Part shown: piece after piece, positions 12,625 to 21,860 of the stretch
Numbering within the stretch: the first letter of the stretch is position 1
Layout: each line of letters begins with the position of its first letter
NCBI GenBank assembly: GCA_964635065.1
Contig: CAZWMK010000024.1
Span: forward strand, 1 to 23,541
Direction of reading: 5' to 3'
Source: CAZWMK01 sp964635065
Lineage (GTDB): Bacteria; Pseudomonadota; Alphaproteobacteria; Sphingomonadales; Sphingomonadaceae
DNA: 23,541 bases
Translations under genes and position numbers: made by a program
Notes under the pieces: model-generated
What the model was told of the DNA's origin: nothing
What the model saw: only the letters and a program-made list of their open reading frames with translations
Database searches by the model: none

Positions 12625-14778
12625 TTAATAGAAGCGTGTCCCCTCCTCTGCCATCCGCCGTAGCAGCGCCGGCGGGGCAAAGCGTGGTCCGTGCCGGCTT
12701 GCGAGGGAATCAAGCCTTGCCACCACGGTTTTTGCCCCCAGGCTGTCGACAAGGCTGAACGGTCCACCCGTATGCGGCGCAAAGCCCCAGCCGAATATTG
12801 CGCCAAGATCGCCATCCTGCGGCGTTTCCAGCACGCCTTCTTCATAACAGCGCAGGCATTCAACGATCTGGCGATAAAGCAGGCGTTCGCGCACCAGTTC
12901 TGCTGCGGGCTGCTCGGCATCGGGGCGGGTCGCAAACTGCGTCCTGAGGCCCGGCCACAGGCTTTTCCTGCCATCCGCCGGATAGTCATAATAGCCCTTC
13001 GCCGCCTTGCGACCAAGGCGGCCCATGTCAACCATCTGCCGGATGACGTCATCGGCACGCGACGGCACATAGGCATCGCCAAGATCGCGCTGCGCCGCCT
13101 GCATGACCTTGTAGCCGAGTTCGATCGAAACCTCGTCCGAGACGGCAAGTGGACCGACCGGCATGCCAATCTGGCGGCCGCAATTTTCGATCAGTGCGGG
13201 CGACACCCCTTCGCCAAGCAATTCCGTGCCTTCCTGAACATAAGTGGCAAAGCAGCGCGAGGTGTAGAAACCCCGGCTGTCGTTGACGACGATCGGAGTC
13301 TTTTTGATCTGGCGGACATAATCGAGCGCCTTGGCAATGGCGCGCGAACCCGTTTTCTTGCCAACGATGATTTCGACCAGCGGCATCTTGTCGACGGGCG
13401 AGAAGAAGTGGATCCCGATGAAATTGGCGGGCTTGCTCCAGGCTTCGGCAAGGCCGGTGATCGGCAGAGTCGATGTGTTAGATCCGAAAATCACATCCGG
13501 TCCCAGCACGGCTTCGGTTTTTTTCGTGGTTTCAGCCTTGATCGCGCGATCTTCGAACACGGCTTCGATGATGAGGTCACAGCCTGCAAGGTCGGCAAAA
13601 TCAGTCGTTGGCCTGATACGTGTCAGAACGGAATCGACCTTATCCTGCGGCAGGCGCTTTTTTGCCAGCTTTTCAGCGGCATAGGCCTTTCCCTTCTCGG
13701 CGGATTCCAGATCGCGGTCAAGCAGTACCACCTCGATCCCGGCCTGTGCCGACACCATGGCAATGCCCGCGCCCATCATGCCTGCACCAAGCATCGCGAG
13801 GCGCATGGTCGGGGCTGGCGGTTCGTCCTTCGGACGGCGCGCCCCCTTTTCAGCGGCCTGTTTCGACACGAACAGCGTGCGGATCATCGCGGTTGCCTGC
13901 GGATCGGCAAAGAGCTTGGCAAAATATTTTGCCTCGACCTTGAGCGCCATGTCGATCGGAAGCTGCGCGCCCTCGTAAACTGCCGACAGAATGGCGTGCG
14001 GTGCATGCATGTTGTGCAGCGTTTTGGCGGTCACCATCGCATTGGCACCGACAAAGGTCTGGACGAAGGCCGGGTTGGTCGCACCAGCCCCACCGGGGAA
14101 TTTAAACCCCTTCTGATCCCATGGCGCAACGCCGCCTTGCGGGTTTGCCAGAACCCAGGCCCTGGCCCGCTCGACCAGTTCAGCTGCAGGGGCGACATCA
14201 TGGATAACGCCAAACCCCTTGGCCTCGGCTGGCGACATCGACTTGCCCTGAGTGATGTACAACAAGGCGTTCTGAACGCCCATCAAGCGGGGCAGACGCT
14301 GCGTGCCGCCGGCACCGGGCAGCAGCCCGACGAGCACCTCGGGCAGACCCAGCTGCAATTTCGGATTGTCGGCAGCGATGCGATAATGACAGGCAAGGCA
14401 CAGTTCCAGCCCGCCGCCCAGGGCAAGTCCGTTGATAGCCACCGCCACCGGCTTGCCGCAGGTTTCAATCCGGCGATACAGCGCGCTCAGCGCAAAAACA
14501 GCCTCGTAAATCCCGGCAATACGGGATTTTTCAGCATCATGCCCGGCCAGAAAAGCGGCCGCCATACCCTTGAGATCAGCACCCGCGACAAAGCCATTCG
14601 ACTTGCCTGACGTCAAGACTGCGCCCTTGATGGCGGAATCGGCAACGATCCGGTCAAAGGCAGCACCAAGATCGCGCTGCAAGGCAGGCGTGACGACATT
14701 CATCGACTGATCGGGCACATCAATTGTGACAAGGGCGATGCCATCGCTGTCGATGGCGAGGGTGAGTGTCTCGGTCAT
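12625..14778 (-). CDS. fadB: Bifunctional enoyl-CoA hydratase / 3-hydroxyacyl-CoA dehydrogenase
   Basis: This is the multifunctional beta-oxidation protein that hydrates trans-2-enoyl-CoA and oxidises the 3-hydroxyacyl-CoA with NAD. The 717-residue product has an N-terminal crotonase domain with the oxyanion-hole segment FVAGADLKG and acidic residues E125 (GGGLELCLACHYRIA) and E147 (LGLPEV). A Rossmann domain starts near residue 326 (AMLGAGMMGAGIA), with catalytic H457 in FIGIHFFSPVDKMPLVEII. A C-terminal 3-hydroxyacyl-CoA dehydrogenase domain includes GFYTSRCF and GFAPHTGGPF. The ATG at 14778 has an AGGA upstream. It follows the thiolase by 16 bp, so the pair forms the two subunits of a trifunctional complex. 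FadB and FadJ types cannot be separated confidently here. Confidence 0.93.
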   Translation of the reverse strand: MTETLTLAIDSDGIALVTIDVPDQSMNVVTPALQRDLGAAFDRIVADSAIKGAVLTSGKSNGFVAGADLKGMAAAFLAGHDAEKSRIAGIYEAVFALSALYRRIETCGKPVAVAINGLALGGGLELCLACHYRIAADNPKLQLGLPEVLVGLLPGAGGTQRLPRLMGVQNALLYITQGKSMSPAEAKGFGVIHDVAPAAELVERARAWVLANPQGGVAPWDQKGFKFPGGAGATNPAFVQTFVGANAMVTAKTLHNMHAPHAILSAVYEGAQLPIDMALKVEAKYFAKLFADPQATAMIRTLFVSKQAAEKGARRPKDEPPAPTMRLAMLGAGMMGAGIAMVSAQAGIEVVLLDRDLESAEKGKAYAAEKLAKKRLPQDKVDSVLTRIRPTTDFADLAGCDLIIEAVFEDRAIKAETTKKTEAVLGPDVIFGSNTSTLPITGLAEAWSKPANFIGIHFFSPVDKMPLVEIIVGKKTGSRAIAKALDYVRQIKKTPIVVNDSRGFYTSRCFATYVQEGTELLGEGVSPALIENCGRQIGMPVGPLAVSDEVSIELGYKVMQAAQRDLGDAYVPSRADDVIRQMVDMGRLGRKAAKGYYDYPADGRKSLWPGLRTQFATRPDAEQPAAELVRERLLYRQIVECLRCYEEGVLETPQDGDLGAIFGWGFAPHTGGPFSLVDSLGAKTVVARLDSLASRHGPRFAPPALLRRMAEEGTRFY

Positions 14779-14794
14779 GGCCTGTTCCTCGTCC

Positions 14795-16006
14795 TCAGAT
14801 ACGTTCAATGACCGTGGCGGTGCCCATGCCGCCGCCGACGCATAATGTCACAAGGCCGACGCCCTTGTCGGCGCGCTCCAGTTCATCAAGCAGGGTGCCG
14901 AGGAGCATCGCCCCCGTCGCTCCCAGTGGATGGCCCATGGCAATCGCCCCGCCATTCACGTTCACCTTTTCATGCGGCACATCAAGCGCCTGCATGAAAC
15001 GCATGACAACACTCGAAAAAGCCTCATTGACTTCGAACAGGTCGATATCCGACACCGTCATGCCAAGCCGTTTCAGCAGCTTTTCAGTCACCAGTGCCGG
15101 ACCGGTCAGCATGATGGCCGGCTCCGTGCCGATCGAGGCCATACCCCGAATGCGCGCACGCGGGCGCAGACCATATTTGGCACCAATCTCGTGCCCGCCG
15201 ATCAGCACAGCCGCCGCACCATCGACAATGCCCGAGCTGTTACCCGCATGATGGACATGGTTGATCCGTTCCACTTCGGGATAGCGCAAGAGTGCCGTGG
15301 CGTCGAAGCCGGGCATGTCTTCGCCCGCAAGCGCAAAGGCCGGCTGCAACTGCGCCAGTGCCGCCATATCCGTGCCTGGGCGCATATGCTCGTCACGGTC
15401 GAGGACAACCTCGCCGATCACGTCACGCACAGGCACGATGGAGCGGTGGAAGCGCCCCTCGGCCCAGGCATGGGCAGCACGACGCTGGCTTTCGACAGCA
15501 AAGGCGTCGACGGCCTCGCGGGAAAAGCCATATTTCGTGGCGATGAGATCGGCACTGATGCCCTGCGGCACGAAGCCGGTTTTCAGCACAACAGCCGGAT
15601 CTGCGGGCCATGCACCGCCATCGGACGCCATCGGCACCCGGCTCATGCTTTCGACGCCGCCACCGATGGCAAAAACGGCCTCGCCGGTCATCACCTTGGC
15701 CGCAGCGATGTTGCAGGCTTCAAGGCCGCTGGCGCAGAAACGGTTGATCTGGATGCCTGCCGTGGTTTCGGCATAGTCCGCGTTCAGTACGGCAATCCGG
15801 GCGATGTCCATGCCCTGTTCACCAACCGGCGACACGCAGCCCATGATGACGTCGTCGACATCCGCCGTATTAATAGCGTTGCGGTCACGCACGGCATGCA
15901 GAACCTGCGTCAACAACTGGATCGGGGTGATCTCGTGCAGGCTTCCATCCTTGCGCCCCTTGCCGCGCGGCGTGCGCACTGCATCGTAAATATAGGCATC
16001 CGCCAT
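14795..16006 (-). CDS. fadA: Acetyl-CoA acyltransferase (thiolase)
   Basis: A thiolase that cleaves 3-ketoacyl-CoA with CoA to acetyl-CoA and a shortened acyl-CoA, the last step of beta-oxidation. The 403-residue length is normal. Active-site residues are visible: nucleophile C91 in NRFCASGLEA, NEAF with its asparagine, the histidine in GGAIAMGHPLGATGA, and the C-terminal cysteine in LCVGGGMGTA. A good GGGAG ribosome-binding site precedes the ATG. It lies between the acyl-CoA dehydrogenase gene (27 bp upstream) and the bifunctional fadB-type gene (16 bp downstream), forming a three-gene operon. FadA fits by context, although a biosynthetic thiolase cannot be excluded by motifs alone. Confidence 0.94.
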   Translation of the reverse strand: MADAYIYDAVRTPRGKGRKDGSLHEITPIQLLTQVLHAVRDRNAINTADVDDVIMGCVSPVGEQGMDIARIAVLNADYAETTAGIQINRFCASGLEACNIAAAKVMTGEAVFAIGGGVESMSRVPMASDGGAWPADPAVVLKTGFVPQGISADLIATKYGFSREAVDAFAVESQRRAAHAWAEGRFHRSIVPVRDVIGEVVLDRDEHMRPGTDMAALAQLQPAFALAGEDMPGFDATALLRYPEVERINHVHHAGNSSGIVDGAAAVLIGGHEIGAKYGLRPRARIRGMASIGTEPAIMLTGPALVTEKLLKRLGMTVSDIDLFEVNEAFSSVVMRFMQALDVPHEKVNVNGGAIAMGHPLGATGAMLLGTLLDELERADKGVGLVTLCVGGGMGTATVIERI

Positions 16007-16033
16007 GTGAAATTACTCCCGCAACACGCTGAT

Positions 16034-17827
16034 TCAAAATGATTCTATTGGCAAAGCCATGGTCGAATCAGCCCCTGCTTCGACCTTGCGGCGCAGTGCC
16101 CCGGCATCCGGGGCAATATGGTCGAAGAAGAAGCGTGCCGTGATCAGCTTGGCCTCCATGAACGGCTTGTCATCCGTGTCTGCCGCAAGTGCCGCAGCCG
16201 CAGCGACCGCCATTTTCAGCCACATCAGCCCCAGTGCGACAATGGACATGAGGTGGAGATAAGCAGTCGCCGCCGCACCCGCATTATTCGGGTTCGCCAT
16301 GGCATTCTGCATCAGCCACATCGTCGCGCGCTGTAAATCTCCTCCAGCTTTTTCAAGAGATTCCGCAAATGTCTTCGTGCGATCATTCGACTTCGCGGCT
16401 GCGATTTCCTCGCCCACCAGTGTCGCCAGCGCCATCAGGGCGCGACCGCCGTTTGCACCCAGTTTGCGTCCGACAAGATCCATCGCCTGCACGCCGTTGG
16501 TGCCTTCATAGATCATGGCAATCCGCGCATCACGGACGAACTGTTCCATGCCCCATTCGCGGATATAGCCATGCCCGCCCAGAACCTGCTGGGCGTTGAC
16601 GGTCGTTTCGAACCCCTTGTCGGTGCCATAGGCCTTGATCACGGGTGTCAGAAGGCCGATCAGATCATCGGCGGTCTGCCGGATGGCATCATCTGCCGCG
16701 TGGCGCGACAGGTCGACCTGAAGAGCGCCCCACAGGATCAGCGCCCGCATGCCTTCGGTAAAGGCGCGGGATTCCATCAGCATGCGACGAACATCGGGGT
16801 GGACGATGATCGGATCGGCACTGGCCGCAGGATCGGCTGGCCCGGTCAGCGCCCGTCCCTGTCGCCGGTCGCGGGCGTAGGCGACGGCATTCTGATAAGC
16901 GGCTTCGGCCACGCCCAGCCCTTGCAAACCAACGCCAAGGCGCGCGGCGTTCATCATGATGAACATTGCCTTCAGTCCCTTGTGCGGCTCGCCGACCAGC
17001 CACCCGGTTGCGCCGTCATAGTTCATGACGCAGGTGGCGCTGCCGTTGATCCCCATCTTGTGCTCGATCGCGCCGCACGACACGGCATTGCGGGCAACCG
17101 CCTTGCCATCCGCGTCAAACAGATGCTTCGGAACAATGAACAACGATATGCCCTTCACACCTTCGGGCGCATCAGGAAGCCTTGCGAGAACAAGATGTAT
17201 GATGTTTTCGGCAAGATCATTTTCACCGGCCGAAATGAAAATCTTGGTACCCGTGACATGATAACTTCCGTCCGGCTGCGGCACTGCCCTCGTCTTGATC
17301 AGGCCAAGATCGGTGCCGCAATGCGGCTCGGTCAGATTCATCGTGCCCAGCCATTCACCTGAAACCATCCGCGGCAGATAGGTCTCTTGCTGTTCGGGCG
17401 AGCCAACTGCGGTGATGGCGGCAATCGCGCCATGGGTCAGCCCGGGATACATGGCAAAGGCCATATTGGCCGAAATCATATATTCATCGAATGCGGTGGA
17501 CAGCACATGCGGCAGCCCCTGCCCGCCAAAGGCGACGGGAGCGCCGAGCCCGTTCCAGCCGCCTTCGACGAATTGGCGATAGGCCTCCTTGAAACCATCC
17601 GGTGTCGTGACCGTGCCATCCGCATGACGCGTGCACCCCTGCCGATCACCCACGACATTGATCGGCTGGATCACGTCTTCGACAAATTTCGCGCCTTGTT
17701 CAAGGATCGCCGCCACCAGATCGGGGCTGGCATTTTCGAAACCGGGCTGGCCCACGAAATTCTGAAGACCAACGACATGATCCAGAACGAAGCGGGTATC
17801 TCTGACGGGCGCGGTGTAAGACGGCAT
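16034..17827 (-). CDS. Acyl-CoA dehydrogenase (long form, about 600 residues)
   Basis: An FAD enzyme that performs the first oxidation of beta-oxidation, making a trans-2-enoyl-CoA. The product is 597 residues, longer than the 380-residue short type. It begins with the extra N-terminal motif YTAPVRDTRFVLDHV, followed by the FAD/substrate loops (MNLTEPHCGTDLG, FISAGEND). The catalytic base is E441 in MIYEGTNGVQAMDL, and it ends with an additional C-terminal helical region (about 465-597) typical of the DmdC/AcdA-like long form. The ATG at 17827 was chosen because AGGAGG lies just upstream; an ATG seven codons earlier would place that site inside the gene. It heads the beta-oxidation operon. 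The chain-length specificity is not readable. Confidence 0.94.
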   Translation of the reverse strand: MPSYTAPVRDTRFVLDHVVGLQNFVGQPGFENASPDLVAAILEQGAKFVEDVIQPINVVGDRQGCTRHADGTVTTPDGFKEAYRQFVEGGWNGLGAPVAFGGQGLPHVLSTAFDEYMISANMAFAMYPGLTHGAIAAITAVGSPEQQETYLPRMVSGEWLGTMNLTEPHCGTDLGLIKTRAVPQPDGSYHVTGTKIFISAGENDLAENIIHLVLARLPDAPEGVKGISLFIVPKHLFDADGKAVARNAVSCGAIEHKMGINGSATCVMNYDGATGWLVGEPHKGLKAMFIMMNAARLGVGLQGLGVAEAAYQNAVAYARDRRQGRALTGPADPAASADPIIVHPDVRRMLMESRAFTEGMRALILWGALQVDLSRHAADDAIRQTADDLIGLLTPVIKAYGTDKGFETTVNAQQVLGGHGYIREWGMEQFVRDARIAMIYEGTNGVQAMDLVGRKLGANGGRALMALATLVGEEIAAAKSNDRTKTFAESLEKAGGDLQRATMWLMQNAMANPNNAGAAATAYLHLMSIVALGLMWLKMAVAAAAALAADTDDKPFMEAKLITARFFFDHIAPDAGALRRKVEAGADSTMALPIESF

Positions 17828-17940
17828 GGCTCTGGCTTCCTCCTTCATGCCCCTTCAAGGTCGACCAAGAAGATAGGCTTCACAAGAGGAAACTGTTCCG
17901 TGCCGTGCGTATTTCTTGAAATTACCTGGTACTGCGTCGA

Positions 17941-18339
17941 TCAATGCTGCTGACAGGCACAGATTTCGTCGGCCACCAGCCGCACGCCCGTCTCGTCTGC
18001 TACAATCCGGCGGTAGAAACAGCCTGGCGCTCCGGTATGGCAAACGGGGCCATGTGGCAGCACGCGCAGCCACAGTGCGTCCTGGTCGCAATCAACCCGC
18101 AGTTCGACGACCTTGAGCACATGCCCCGATGTCTCGCCTTTTTTCCACAGCGCCTTGCGCGAACGCGACCAGAACCATGCCTCGCCGCTTTTCAACGTGA
18201 GATCGAGCGATTCGGCATTCATGTGCGCCACCATCAGCAGCGCTCCGCTTTCGGCATGGGTCGCCACAGCCGTGACCAGCCCGCGGTCGTCAAAGCGCGG
18301 CACCAGCTGCGTTGTCGTCTCGATTTCGGCTTGTTTCAT
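17941..18339 (-). CDS. hisI: Phosphoribosyl-AMP cyclohydrolase (histidine biosynthesis)
   Basis: HisI opens the purine ring of phosphoribosyl-AMP in the third step of histidine synthesis. The start at 18339 (MKQAEIE) gives 132 residues, normal for a single-domain HisI without the HisE fusion. Conserved pieces are WFWSRSR..LWKKGETSGH, the metal-binding DCDQDALWLRV (D83, C84, D85, D87) and the cysteines C100 (CHTG) and C107 that with C84 bind zinc. Upstream in-frame starts at 18369 (ATG) and 18387 (TTG) exist and no strong ribosome-binding site decides between them. It stands divergent from purF and alone, away from other his genes. Confidence 0.94.
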   Translation of the reverse strand: MKQAEIETTTQLVPRFDDRGLVTAVATHAESGALLMVAHMNAESLDLTLKSGEAWFWSRSRKALWKKGETSGHVLKVVELRVDCDQDALWLRVLPHGPVCHTGAPGCFYRRIVADETGVRLVADEICACQQH

Positions 18340-18442
18340 TGCGGCATCACACCCATGTTGCGTTTGCATGACATCAGGGGGCGACAAAGGCCCCGCGTTT
18401 CCCTATATGCGCGGCGAGCGCCGGCAGGGAGTCGTAATCGTG

Positions 18443-19909
18443 ATGCTTGACCAGTTCACAACCCATCCGTTCGACGATGACAAGCTGCGCGAGGAATGCG
18501 GCGTGTTCGGCGTGTTCGGCTGCGAAGGCGCCGCCGCCGTCACGGCACTTGGCCTGCATGCCCTACAGCATCGCGGACAGGAAGCCGCTGGTATCACCAG
18601 CTTTGATGCCAAGACCTTCCACAGCCATCGCGCCATGGGCCATGTTGCCGGCAACTTCGACCGTGACGACGTGATCCGCGAACTGCCCGGTGAAATGGCG
18701 ATCGGCCATGTGCGCTACTCGACGACCGGCGCCTCCGCGCTTCGCAACGTGCAGCCGCTGTTTGCCGAACTGGCATCGGGTGGTTTTGCCATCGCGCACA
18801 ATGGCAATATCTCGAATGCAGGCAAGCTGCGGCGTGAACTGGTGCGGCGCGGCTCGATCTTCCAGTCGACATCCGACACCGAAACCATCATCCACCTCGT
18901 TGCGACCAGCAGCTATCGCACGCTTCTCGACAAGTTCATCGACGCGCTGAAACAGGTTGAAGGCGCCTATTCGCTGATCTGTCTGACGCCCGAAGGCATC
19001 CTTGCCTGCCGCGATCCCCTGGGGATTCGTCCGCTGGTACTGGGCCGCCTCAACGACAGCTATATTCTTGCCTCCGAAACAGTGGCGCTCGATGTTGTCG
19101 GCGCCACCTTCCTGCGTTCTGTCGAGCCGGGCGAACTGCTGGTGATCACCGCCAAGGGCCTTCGTTCACTGCGCCCCTTCGCGCCGGTCGGTCCCCGTCC
19201 GTGCATTTTCGAGCATGTTTATTTCTCGCGACCCGATTCAATCGTCGACGGGTCAAGCGTCTATCAGGTGCGCAAGCATATCGGCGCGCAACTGGCGATC
19301 GAAAGCCCGGTCGAGGCTGACATGGTCGTCCCCGTACCGGACAGTGGCACGCCTGCGGCTATCGGCTATGCCCAGCAATCGGGCATTCCGTTCGAACTCG
19401 GCATCATTCGCAGCCATTATGTAGGCCGCACCTTCATTCAGCCGGGCGACCAGATTCGCAATCTTGGCGTCAAACTGAAGCACAACGCCAATCGTGCGAT
19501 GATCGACGGCAAGCGCGTCGTGCTGATCGACGATTCGATCGTGCGCGGTACGACATCGATCAAGATCGTGCAGATGCTGCGCGATGCGGGTGCTGCCGAA
19601 GTCCATATGCGGATCGCCAGCCCGCCGACGCGGCACAGCTGTTTTTATGGGGTCGACACCCCTGAACGCGCCAAGCTGCTGGCGGCCCAGATGGATGTCG
19701 CCCGCATGCGCGACTATATCAAGGTCGACAGCCTTGCCTTCCTGTCGATCGACGGCCTTTACAAGGCGGTCGGAGAAGACGCGCGCCTTGATGAAGCGCC
19801 GCAATATTGCGATGCCTGCTTCACGGGTGTCTATCCGACGCGGCTCACCGATTTCGAAGAATCCGAAGAACCGGATCAACTGACCATGCTGGCGGAGCGC
19901 GTGCTCTGA
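18443..19909 (+). CDS. purF: Amidophosphoribosyltransferase (Fe-S, Bacillus-type)
   Basis: PurF commits PRPP to purine synthesis by transferring glutamine amide nitrogen to make phosphoribosylamine. The 488-residue product has the class II amidotransferase nucleophile C19 (EECGVFGVFG) after an 18-residue propeptide, so it must be processed. The PRPP-binding motif VVLIDDSIVRGTTS is near 359-372. Cysteines C254 (RPCIFEHVYF), C400 (HSCFYGVD), C456 and C459 (YCDACFTG) match the four [4Fe-4S] ligands of the Bacillus subtilis enzyme after propeptide correction (236, 382, 438, 441). A GTG one codon earlier, with better spacing to AGGGAG, may be the real start. It overlaps the SDR gene by one base (TGATG). 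Confidence 0.97.
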   Translation: MLDQFTTHPFDDDKLREECGVFGVFGCEGAAAVTALGLHALQHRGQEAAGITSFDAKTFHSHRAMGHVAGNFDRDDVIRELPGEMAIGHVRYSTTGASALRNVQPLFAELASGGFAIAHNGNISNAGKLRRELVRRGSIFQSTSDTETIIHLVATSSYRTLLDKFIDALKQVEGAYSLICLTPEGILACRDPLGIRPLVLGRLNDSYILASETVALDVVGATFLRSVEPGELLVITAKGLRSLRPFAPVGPRPCIFEHVYFSRPDSIVDGSSVYQVRKHIGAQLAIESPVEADMVVPVPDSGTPAAIGYAQQSGIPFELGIIRSHYVGRTFIQPGDQIRNLGVKLKHNANRAMIDGKRVVLIDDSIVRGTTSIKIVQMLRDAGAAEVHMRIASPPTRHSCFYGVDTPERAKLLAAQMDVARMRDYIKVDSLAFLSIDGLYKAVGEDARLDEAPQYCDACFTGVYPTRLTDFEESEEPDQLTMLAERVL

Positions 19910-20619
19910 TGACGGCAAAGCCTCTCGAAGGTCAACTGGCGCTCGTGACCGGCGCGAGCGGCGGGATCGGCGCGGCAACAGCCGAAGCGATAGCCTTGGC
20001 GGGGGCGCACGTCGTTTTGACCGCACGCACCGAAGGCGCGCTCGAAGAGGTCGAAGGGCGCATCCACGCCGCAGGTGGCACGGCCACGATTGCTCCCATG
20101 GATCTGGCGGATGGTGAACAGATCGACCGGCTGGGTCATGCCATTGCCGGGCGCTGGGGCAAGCTCGACATCCTCGTGCTCAATGCTGCCATGCTAGGCG
20201 ATCTCATGCCGCTTGGTCATGTCGCGCCAAAGGATATCGAGCGGATTTTCCAGATCAATACCATCGCGCCATGGCGGCTGCTGCGCGCTTGCGATGCCCT
20301 GCTGCGCGCCAGCGATCATGGCCGCGTCATCGCTCTGACATCGACCGTGGCGACCGCACCACGGGCCTATTGGGGGCCTTATGCTGCCTCCAAGGCCGCA
20401 CTGGAAAACCTTGTCGATACCTATGGCGCCGAAGTCGCCAATATCAGCAAGGTGCGCACCGCCATTGTCAATCCGGGCGCAACCCGCACCGCGATGCGTG
20501 CAAAGGCCTATCCGGGTGAAAATCCGGCCACGCTGAAAACGCCCGAAACCGTGGCGGGCGACATTCTTGCCCTGTTGCAGGAAGACTTTGCGGTTCAGAC
20601 ACACCGCCGGCTCGGCTGA
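19909..20619 (+). CDS. Short-chain dehydrogenase/reductase
   Basis: A classical SDR oxidoreductase of 236 residues. The NAD(P)-binding TGASGGIG lies near residues 14-21. The structural motif is VLNAAM in place of NNAG, the catalytic serine is in LTSTVA, and the YAASK dyad is in the usual place. It begins inside the purF stop (TGATG), so it is translationally coupled. The purF-SDR pairing recurs in sphingomonads as far as I recall, but the substrate is unknown and the coupling does not prove a role in purine synthesis. Confidence 0.92.
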   Translation: MTAKPLEGQLALVTGASGGIGAATAEAIALAGAHVVLTARTEGALEEVEGRIHAAGGTATIAPMDLADGEQIDRLGHAIAGRWGKLDILVLNAAMLGDLMPLGHVAPKDIERIFQINTIAPWRLLRACDALLRASDHGRVIALTSTVATAPRAYWGPYAASKAALENLVDTYGAEVANISKVRTAIVNPGATRTAMRAKAYPGENPATLKTPETVAGDILALLQEDFAVQTHRRLG

Positions 20620-20630
20620 TCGGAAAACGA

Positions 20631-20664
20631 ATGTGGCGGCGGGCATTCACGCCAGCCTCCACAT
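20631..20664. terminator. Weak hairpin between convergent SDR and def genes
   Basis: ATGTGG (20631-20636) pairs with CCACAT (20659-20664), and GGCG (20638-20641) with CGCC (20650-20653), with an internal bulge. There is no T run, so it may be a Rho-assisted stop or nothing. Its position between convergent stops (20619 and 20694) is the main support. Confidence 0.3.
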
Positions 20665-20693
20665 CTGAAGATATTCAGTACATCTGTAAGGGC

Positions 20694-21218
20694 TCAGTGC
20701 CCCTTGCGCAGCTTTGCGGCCTTTTTCAGCACCATGTCCCGCTTCAGCTTCGACAGGTGGTCGATGAACAGCACGCCGTTCAGATGATCCATCTCATGCT
20801 GCAGACAGGTGGCGAGAAGTCCATCGAGGTGTTCGTCATGTTCGACACCATCGCGGTCGAGCCAGCGAGCACGGATTCTGGCAGGCCGCTTCACCTCGGC
20901 AAAGGCTTCGGGCACTGACAGGCAGCCTTCGTTGTAGATCGACAGTTCTTCGGATTCTTCCAGCACTTCGGGATTGATGAACACAAGCGGTTTGCGGACC
21001 AGCTTGTCTTCTTCATCCTTTTCTTCATGCAGGTCGATCACCAGCACACGCTTGGCAACGCCGACCTGAATGGCGGCAAGACCAATGCCCGGCGCATCAT
21101 ACATGGTGTCGAGCATGTCATCGACAAGCGCACGCAGCGCATCGTCAACCTGAGCGACAGGGGCCGATATTTCGCGCAGGCGGGCATCGGGGGATTCAAG
21201 GATCGGAAGAACAGCCAT
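20694..21218 (-). CDS. def: Peptide deformylase
   Basis: Peptide deformylase removes the formyl group from the N-terminal methionine of new proteins, using a bound Fe(II) or similar metal. The 174-residue product has the three family motifs: GIGLAAIQVG (44-53), EGCLSVP with metal ligand C99, and QHEMDH with H141, E142 and H145. A short acidic insertion (HEEKDEEDK) precedes KPLVFINPEV. It lies 48 bp after recR on the same strand and is not linked to fmt here: the formylase gene fmt lies on the other strand about 700 bp away. Confidence 0.97.
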   Translation of the reverse strand: MAVLPILESPDARLREISAPVAQVDDALRALVDDMLDTMYDAPGIGLAAIQVGVAKRVLVIDLHEEKDEEDKLVRKPLVFINPEVLEESEELSIYNEGCLSVPEAFAEVKRPARIRARWLDRDGVEHDEHLDGLLATCLQHEMDHLNGVLFIDHLSKLKRDMVLKKAAKLRKGH

Positions 21219-21266
21219 GCGGTCCAGCTAGGTATTCCGCCGGCACACGTCAAGCGGTGTCGGCCG

Positions 21267-21860
21267 CTATTGCACCGGACGGCGTGCGCGCAAGGCCTGT
21301 GCCAGCGTGCCTTCATCGAGATAATCCAGTTCGCCGCCCACTGGCACGCCGTGCGCGATCTGGGTTATGCGCACCGGCAAACCCTCCAGCCGCTCCGCGA
21401 CATAATGCATCGTCGTCTGCCCTTCGAGGGTGGCATTCATCGCGAGCACAACCTCCTGAACGCCGTCCCCGATGCGGCGAAGCAGCGAATCAATGGCGAG
21501 ATCTTCGGGCCGTATGCCATCCAGCGCCGACAGCCGCCCGCCGAGGACATGATAGCGTCCCGGAAACAGCCGCGCGCGGTCGAGCGCCCACATGTCCGCA
21601 ACCTCTTCGACAACGCACAACATCGTGGCATCGCGGCGCGTGTCTGTGCAGATACTGCACGGATTTTGCGTGTCGATATTGCCGCAGACACTGCATGTCA
21701 CAAGATTGGCTTCAACCGCCTGCAACGCGCGAACTAGGGGGGCCAGGGCCGTTTCGCGTTTTTTCAGCAGATGCAGCACCGCGCGCCGCGCTGAACGCGG
21801 CCCCAATCCGGGCAGTCGCGCCAATGCCTGAGTCAGTACGTCGATTTCGGATGATGCCAT
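21267..21860 (-). CDS. recR: RecR recombination mediator
   Basis: RecR works with RecO and RecF to load RecA on gapped DNA. The 197-residue product has a helix-hairpin-helix start (LARLPGLGPRSARR), a four-cysteine zinc motif (C56, C59, C68, C71 in TCSVCG and CSIC), a TOPRIM-type domain (LCVVEEVADMWALDR to YHVLGGRLSALDGI), and the C-terminal ITQIAHGVPVGGELDYLDEGTL signature. It is the first gene of the recR-def pair and diverges from fmt across 75 bp. Confidence 0.97.
   Translation of the reverse strand: MASSEIDVLTQALARLPGLGPRSARRAVLHLLKKRETALAPLVRALQAVEANLVTCSVCGNIDTQNPCSICTDTRRDATMLCVVEEVADMWALDRARLFPGRYHVLGGRLSALDGIRPEDLAIDSLLRRIGDGVQEVVLAMNATLEGQTTMHYVAERLEGLPVRITQIAHGVPVGGELDYLDEGTLAQALRARRPVQ

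Noticed and set aside
12513..13169. Long N-terminal extension of the carboxypeptidase frame
   Set aside because: It overlaps the fadB-type gene in another frame, has arginine-rich low-complexity content, and lies before a good signal peptide at 12512.
12691..14610. Plus-strand open frame of 639 codons antisense to the fadB-type gene
   Set aside because: High-GC shadow: composition is Arg/His/Gly-rich with no recognisable domain, and the opposite strand encodes a clear two-domain beta-oxidation enzyme. The same applies to the long antisense frames over cckA (1293-2420, 2667-3584), the thiolase (14930-16042) and the acyl-CoA dehydrogenase (16571-17362).
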